A program made the position numbers and the translations under genes. A DNA stretch of 15,812 nt from an uncultured Agathobaculum sp. (GTDB lineage Bacteria > Bacillota > Clostridia > Oscillospirales > Butyricicoccaceae): assembly GCA_934504345.1 (NCBI GenBank), contig CAKSVR010000048.1, forward strand, positions 1 to 15,812, given 5' to 3'. Below the pieces are notes generated by a model, which worked only from the letters and a program-made list of their open reading frames with translations, was not told the origin of the DNA and searched no databases. Below are positions 13,955 through 15,812 of this stretch, piece after piece; position 1 is the first letter of the stretch, and the number at the start of each line of letters is the position of its first letter.

Positions 13955-14132
13955 GTTAGGAGTTAGAGGTAGGAGTGAGGAGGTAGGAGATAGGAGATAG
14001 GAGTGAGGAGGTAGGAGTTTTCACTGCACTTGCAGTTAACAACGCAGAAACCGTGCAATCTGCCGCGACCACGCCGCAGCGACGCGGCAAACGTGAGCCG
14101 ATACCCGTTCTTTTTTCGGTCCCACCTCCTAC
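13955..14132. repeat. Heptamer-repeat element D with structured insert
   Basis: Nine 7-mers in perfect phase fill 13955-14017, all of the form N(T/G)(A/T)GGAG or close: GTTAGGA, GTTAGAG, GTAGGAG, TGAGGAG, GTAGGAG, ATAGGAG, ATAGGAG, TGAGGAG, GTAGGAG. About 108 bases later CTCCTAC (14126-14132) is the exact complement of GTAGGAG. Between them is a non-coding insert with a perfect 7-bp hairpin (TGCCGCG 14061-14067 with 14083-14089) and a T-run at 14111-14116. The right end merges with the left end of the IS110 element. Confidence 0.7.
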
Positions 14133-14190
14133 AATAATAATTAAGGTTTAAGGCGCGGCCGCCAGCCGTGTCTTTTTCCATCTCAAAGCC

Positions 14191-14362
14191 GAAGCTGTTA
14201 GAATAAGAGAGTAATGGTCTGACCCGTTCCACCTTGGGCCAGCACGCCTGTAATGGAGTCCGTCAGCCGCCTCTCTTATTCGCAGCATTCGATTTACGCA
14301 GGTAGAGCCACCGTATCGTGCGCTCGTGTCACCCAGGAGATTGAACAGGCAATGAGTAAACG
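14191..14362 (+). ncRNA. Candidate bridge RNA of the IS110 element
   Basis: The leader folds into two large stem-loops. Loop 1: 14191-14197 and 14201-14211 pair with 14271-14281, 14283-14286 and 14288-14290 (18 bp in all, 11 of them uninterrupted: GAATAAGAGAG with CTCTCTTATTC). An inner stem 14216-14223/14262-14268 comes next, then an internal loop with strands 14224-14234 and 14251-14261 around a small apical hairpin (14236-14249). Loop 2: 14290-14297 pairs with 14356-14362 and has an apical hairpin 14305-14325. Two stem-loops with internal loops match the target- and donor-binding loops of IS110 bridge RNAs. The 5' end could lie further upstream, near the GCGGCCGC palindrome at 14155-14162. 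Confidence 0.6.
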
Positions 14363-14398
14363 GCGGAACGCCATATCCAATCACACAGGAGGAGCAAA

Positions 14399-15622
14399 AT
14401 GAACGCAGTAGGAATTGATGTTTCCAAAGGAAAGAGCATGGTGGCAGCCCTGCGGCCAATGGGTGAAGTAGCATTACTGCCACAGGAATTTCTTCATACC
14501 GCACCCGGCTTAGACCAGATGGCACATGCCATCCTCGCATTAGGCGAAGATACCCGCGTTGTTATGGAGGCAACCGGACGTTATCACGAACCCGTTGCAG
14601 CGGCGCTGAGTGCACATGGTATTCACGTCTGTGTTTTAAATCCGCTGTATATCAAGCAGAGCGGTGCCGGTTCGATCCGCAAGGTCAAAACTGACAAAGC
14701 GGATTCCTTGAAAATCGCCAAGTATGGTCTTGACAACTGGGTCGATCTGCGAGAACATACTCCTATGGATACAATTAGACAACAACTGAAGCTGTGCAGC
14801 CGCCAGTACAACATTTACATGAAAACCGTGGTATCGCTGCAAAACAATCTCATCTCACTGACCGATAAAACATTTCCCGGCGTAAATGAGCTGTTTTCCA
14901 GTCCGGCTCGTGCAGATGGACACCATAAATGGATTGATTTTGTCATGACTTTCTGGCATCGTGACTGTGTTTGCCGCATCAGCGAGAACGCATTTACCGC
15001 TCGGTACGAGAAATGGTGCAAGCGCAAGGGTTATCATTTTAGAGCGGAAAAAGCCGCTGAGATTTACGCCCGGAGCTGTGAAATGTTTGTCACGCTGCCG
15101 AAGGACGACAACACGAAACTGCTCATTGCCACTGCTGCTCAGCAGCTGCTGGCAGGTAAAATGACGTTAGCTGCTCTGCGTGTAGAGATGACGCGCCTTG
15201 CGCAGCAGCTGCCAGAGTATGATACTGTGCGTGCCATGTACGGCGTTGGCGAAACGACTGCCTCTCAGCTTATGGCCGAGATTGGTGATGTGCGCCGTTT
15301 TCCTCGCCGCAGCTCGATCGTGGCATTTGCCGGTGTTGATCCGGCTGTTGCCCAGTCCGGCAAGCACGAGGTACAAAGCACTGCTACGACCAAACGCGGC
15401 TCGCCTCATCTGAGAAAAACGCTGTACCAGATCGTCTGCACCTATCTGAGAAAAGCGCCGGAAGATGAGCCGGTATACCAATTCCTCGATAAGAAACGCA
15501 GCGAAGGCAAACCGTATTTTGTTTATATGACGGCGGCACAAAACAAGTTTCTGCGCATCTATTATGCACGCGTGAAGGAGTGTCTTGAGGCATTCGATAC
15601 ACAGAACACAGTTCAGGACTAA
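14399..15622 (+). CDS. IS110-family transposase/recombinase
   Basis: This 407-residue recombinase has an N-terminal RuvC-like DEDD domain with Asp7 (VGIDVSKG), Glu57 (MEATGRYHEPV), and Asp99 and Asp102 (VKTDKADS). The C-terminal Transposase_20 domain begins around MYGVGETTASQLMAEIGD (280-297) and carries the nucleophile candidate Ser320 in FAGVDPAVAQSGKH, followed by KRGSPHLRKTLY. All parts are intact, so it may be active. A coiled-coil/helical linker spans about 120-265. Enzymes of this family cut and join at a CT core, guided by a bridge RNA. AGGAGG (14387-14392) sets the ATG. The codon use is less GC-rich in places than that of its atp neighbours, which fits a mobile origin. Confidence 0.95.
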   Translation: MNAVGIDVSKGKSMVAALRPMGEVALLPQEFLHTAPGLDQMAHAILALGEDTRVVMEATGRYHEPVAAALSAHGIHVCVLNPLYIKQSGAGSIRKVKTDKADSLKIAKYGLDNWVDLREHTPMDTIRQQLKLCSRQYNIYMKTVVSLQNNLISLTDKTFPGVNELFSSPARADGHHKWIDFVMTFWHRDCVCRISENAFTARYEKWCKRKGYHFRAEKAAEIYARSCEMFVTLPKDDNTKLLIATAAQQLLAGKMTLAALRVEMTRLAQQLPEYDTVRAMYGVGETTASQLMAEIGDVRRFPRRSSIVAFAGVDPAVAQSGKHEVQSTATTKRGSPHLRKTLYQIVCTYLRKAPEDEPVYQFLDKKRSEGKPYFVYMTAAQNKFLRIYYARVKECLEAFDTQNTVQD

Positions 15623-15812
15623 GTTAATCTGCATTTTACCCTCGGCTGGTGATTTTGCTCCAGTCTGCTTTGCTATACCCTTTTTCAGGCTCGCAAATTT
15701 TGCGGGACTTTTTTCGTTTCAGCTATTGACTTTTGTTGCTACAATGTCAACAGGCCGGATAAAGCGTGTCAGCCAGTCATGCTTTTCTTGGACTCACACT
15801 TAAGCTACAATG
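15623..15812. other. Right end of IS110 and flank, no gene recognised
   Basis: No coding sequence is supported here. It holds a short stem-loop followed by T (CGCAA 15692-15696 with TTGCG 15700-15704, then ACTTTTTT to 15714), which could terminate recombinase transcripts or belong to the flank. A second hairpin is TTGAC (15726-15730) with GTCAA (15746-15750), including TTGT/ACAA. GCTACAATG occurs twice (15738-15746 and 15804-15812). Confidence 0.5.

Larger units (their letters stand above)
14126..15659 (+). mobile_element. IS110-family insertion sequence (ends approximate)
   Basis: The element is defined by the recombinase at 14399-15622 and the structured leader of about 270 bases before it; a long 5' non-coding end is typical of the IS110 group. 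The left edge is placed at the CT dinucleotide 14126-14127, where the upstream DNA matches the guide-like loop of the leader RNA. The right edge is uncertain: CT at 15658-15659, followed by CCAGT, fits the guide best, but CT at 15629-15630 or a place beyond the window cannot be excluded. IS110 elements lack terminal inverted repeats and target duplications, so neither helps. Confidence 0.6.

Noticed and set aside
14061..14116. Terminator formed by the TGCCGCG hairpin and the later T-run
   Set aside because: The T-run starts more than 20 bases after the stem, so it does not fit intrinsic termination; the atp terminator lies upstream anyway.
15726..15745. Promoter TTGACT...TACAAT right of the IS110 gene
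   Set aside because: The spacer is only 8 bp, far from the 16-18 bp needed.

Overview
The window looks like the chromosome of a moderately GC-rich anaerobic Firmicute, most likely a gut clostridium of the Oscillospirales type. This is inferred from strong AGGAGG-type ribosome sites, several TTG/GTG starts, class-typical proteins (a CPCC cysteine-rich protein, AtpZ/AtpI ahead of atpB) and a c subunit resembling those of sodium-driven ATP synthases of anaerobes. I cannot name the species.

Layout. Bases 1-112 hold the 3' end of a 5S rRNA gene and its terminator, so an rRNA operon ends here. A promoter (118-146) then drives a small DUF2007-like protein. A tightly packed unit at 591-4477 follows: VOC protein, alpha/beta hydrolase, DapL-like aminotransferase, second VOC protein, exonuclease III, CPCC protein. 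It ends in a heptamer-repeat hairpin and a REP/MITE-like repeat (4464-4700). A secreted D-Ala-D-Ala carboxypeptidase (4768-5913) and an orphan P-loop protein (6071-6481) each appear to have their own promoter.

A complete F1Fo ATP synthase operon spans 6776-13885 in the order atpZ-I-B-E-F-H-A-G-D-C, with a promoter upstream and a strong terminator after atpC. The c subunit carries a glutamate in both helices (E29 and E62, followed by Ser-Thr). This matches the two-carboxylate sodium-binding pattern, so the enzyme is probably coupled to Na+.

Beyond the operon is a nine-unit heptamer repeat, then an IS110-family element with a DEDD-plus-serine recombinase (14399-15622). The roughly 270-nt leader of the element can fold into two large stem-loops, as expected for a bridge RNA. 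The first has an internal loop whose two strands both imply a CT core and together spell a target close to the DNA just left of the element.

Four separate intergenic spots carry period-7 repeats, usually arranged as hairpins. One is a perfectly phased 77-bp element inside the ATP synthase operon between atpG and atpD. This repeat family and the IS110 guide RNA are the most interesting parts of the window.
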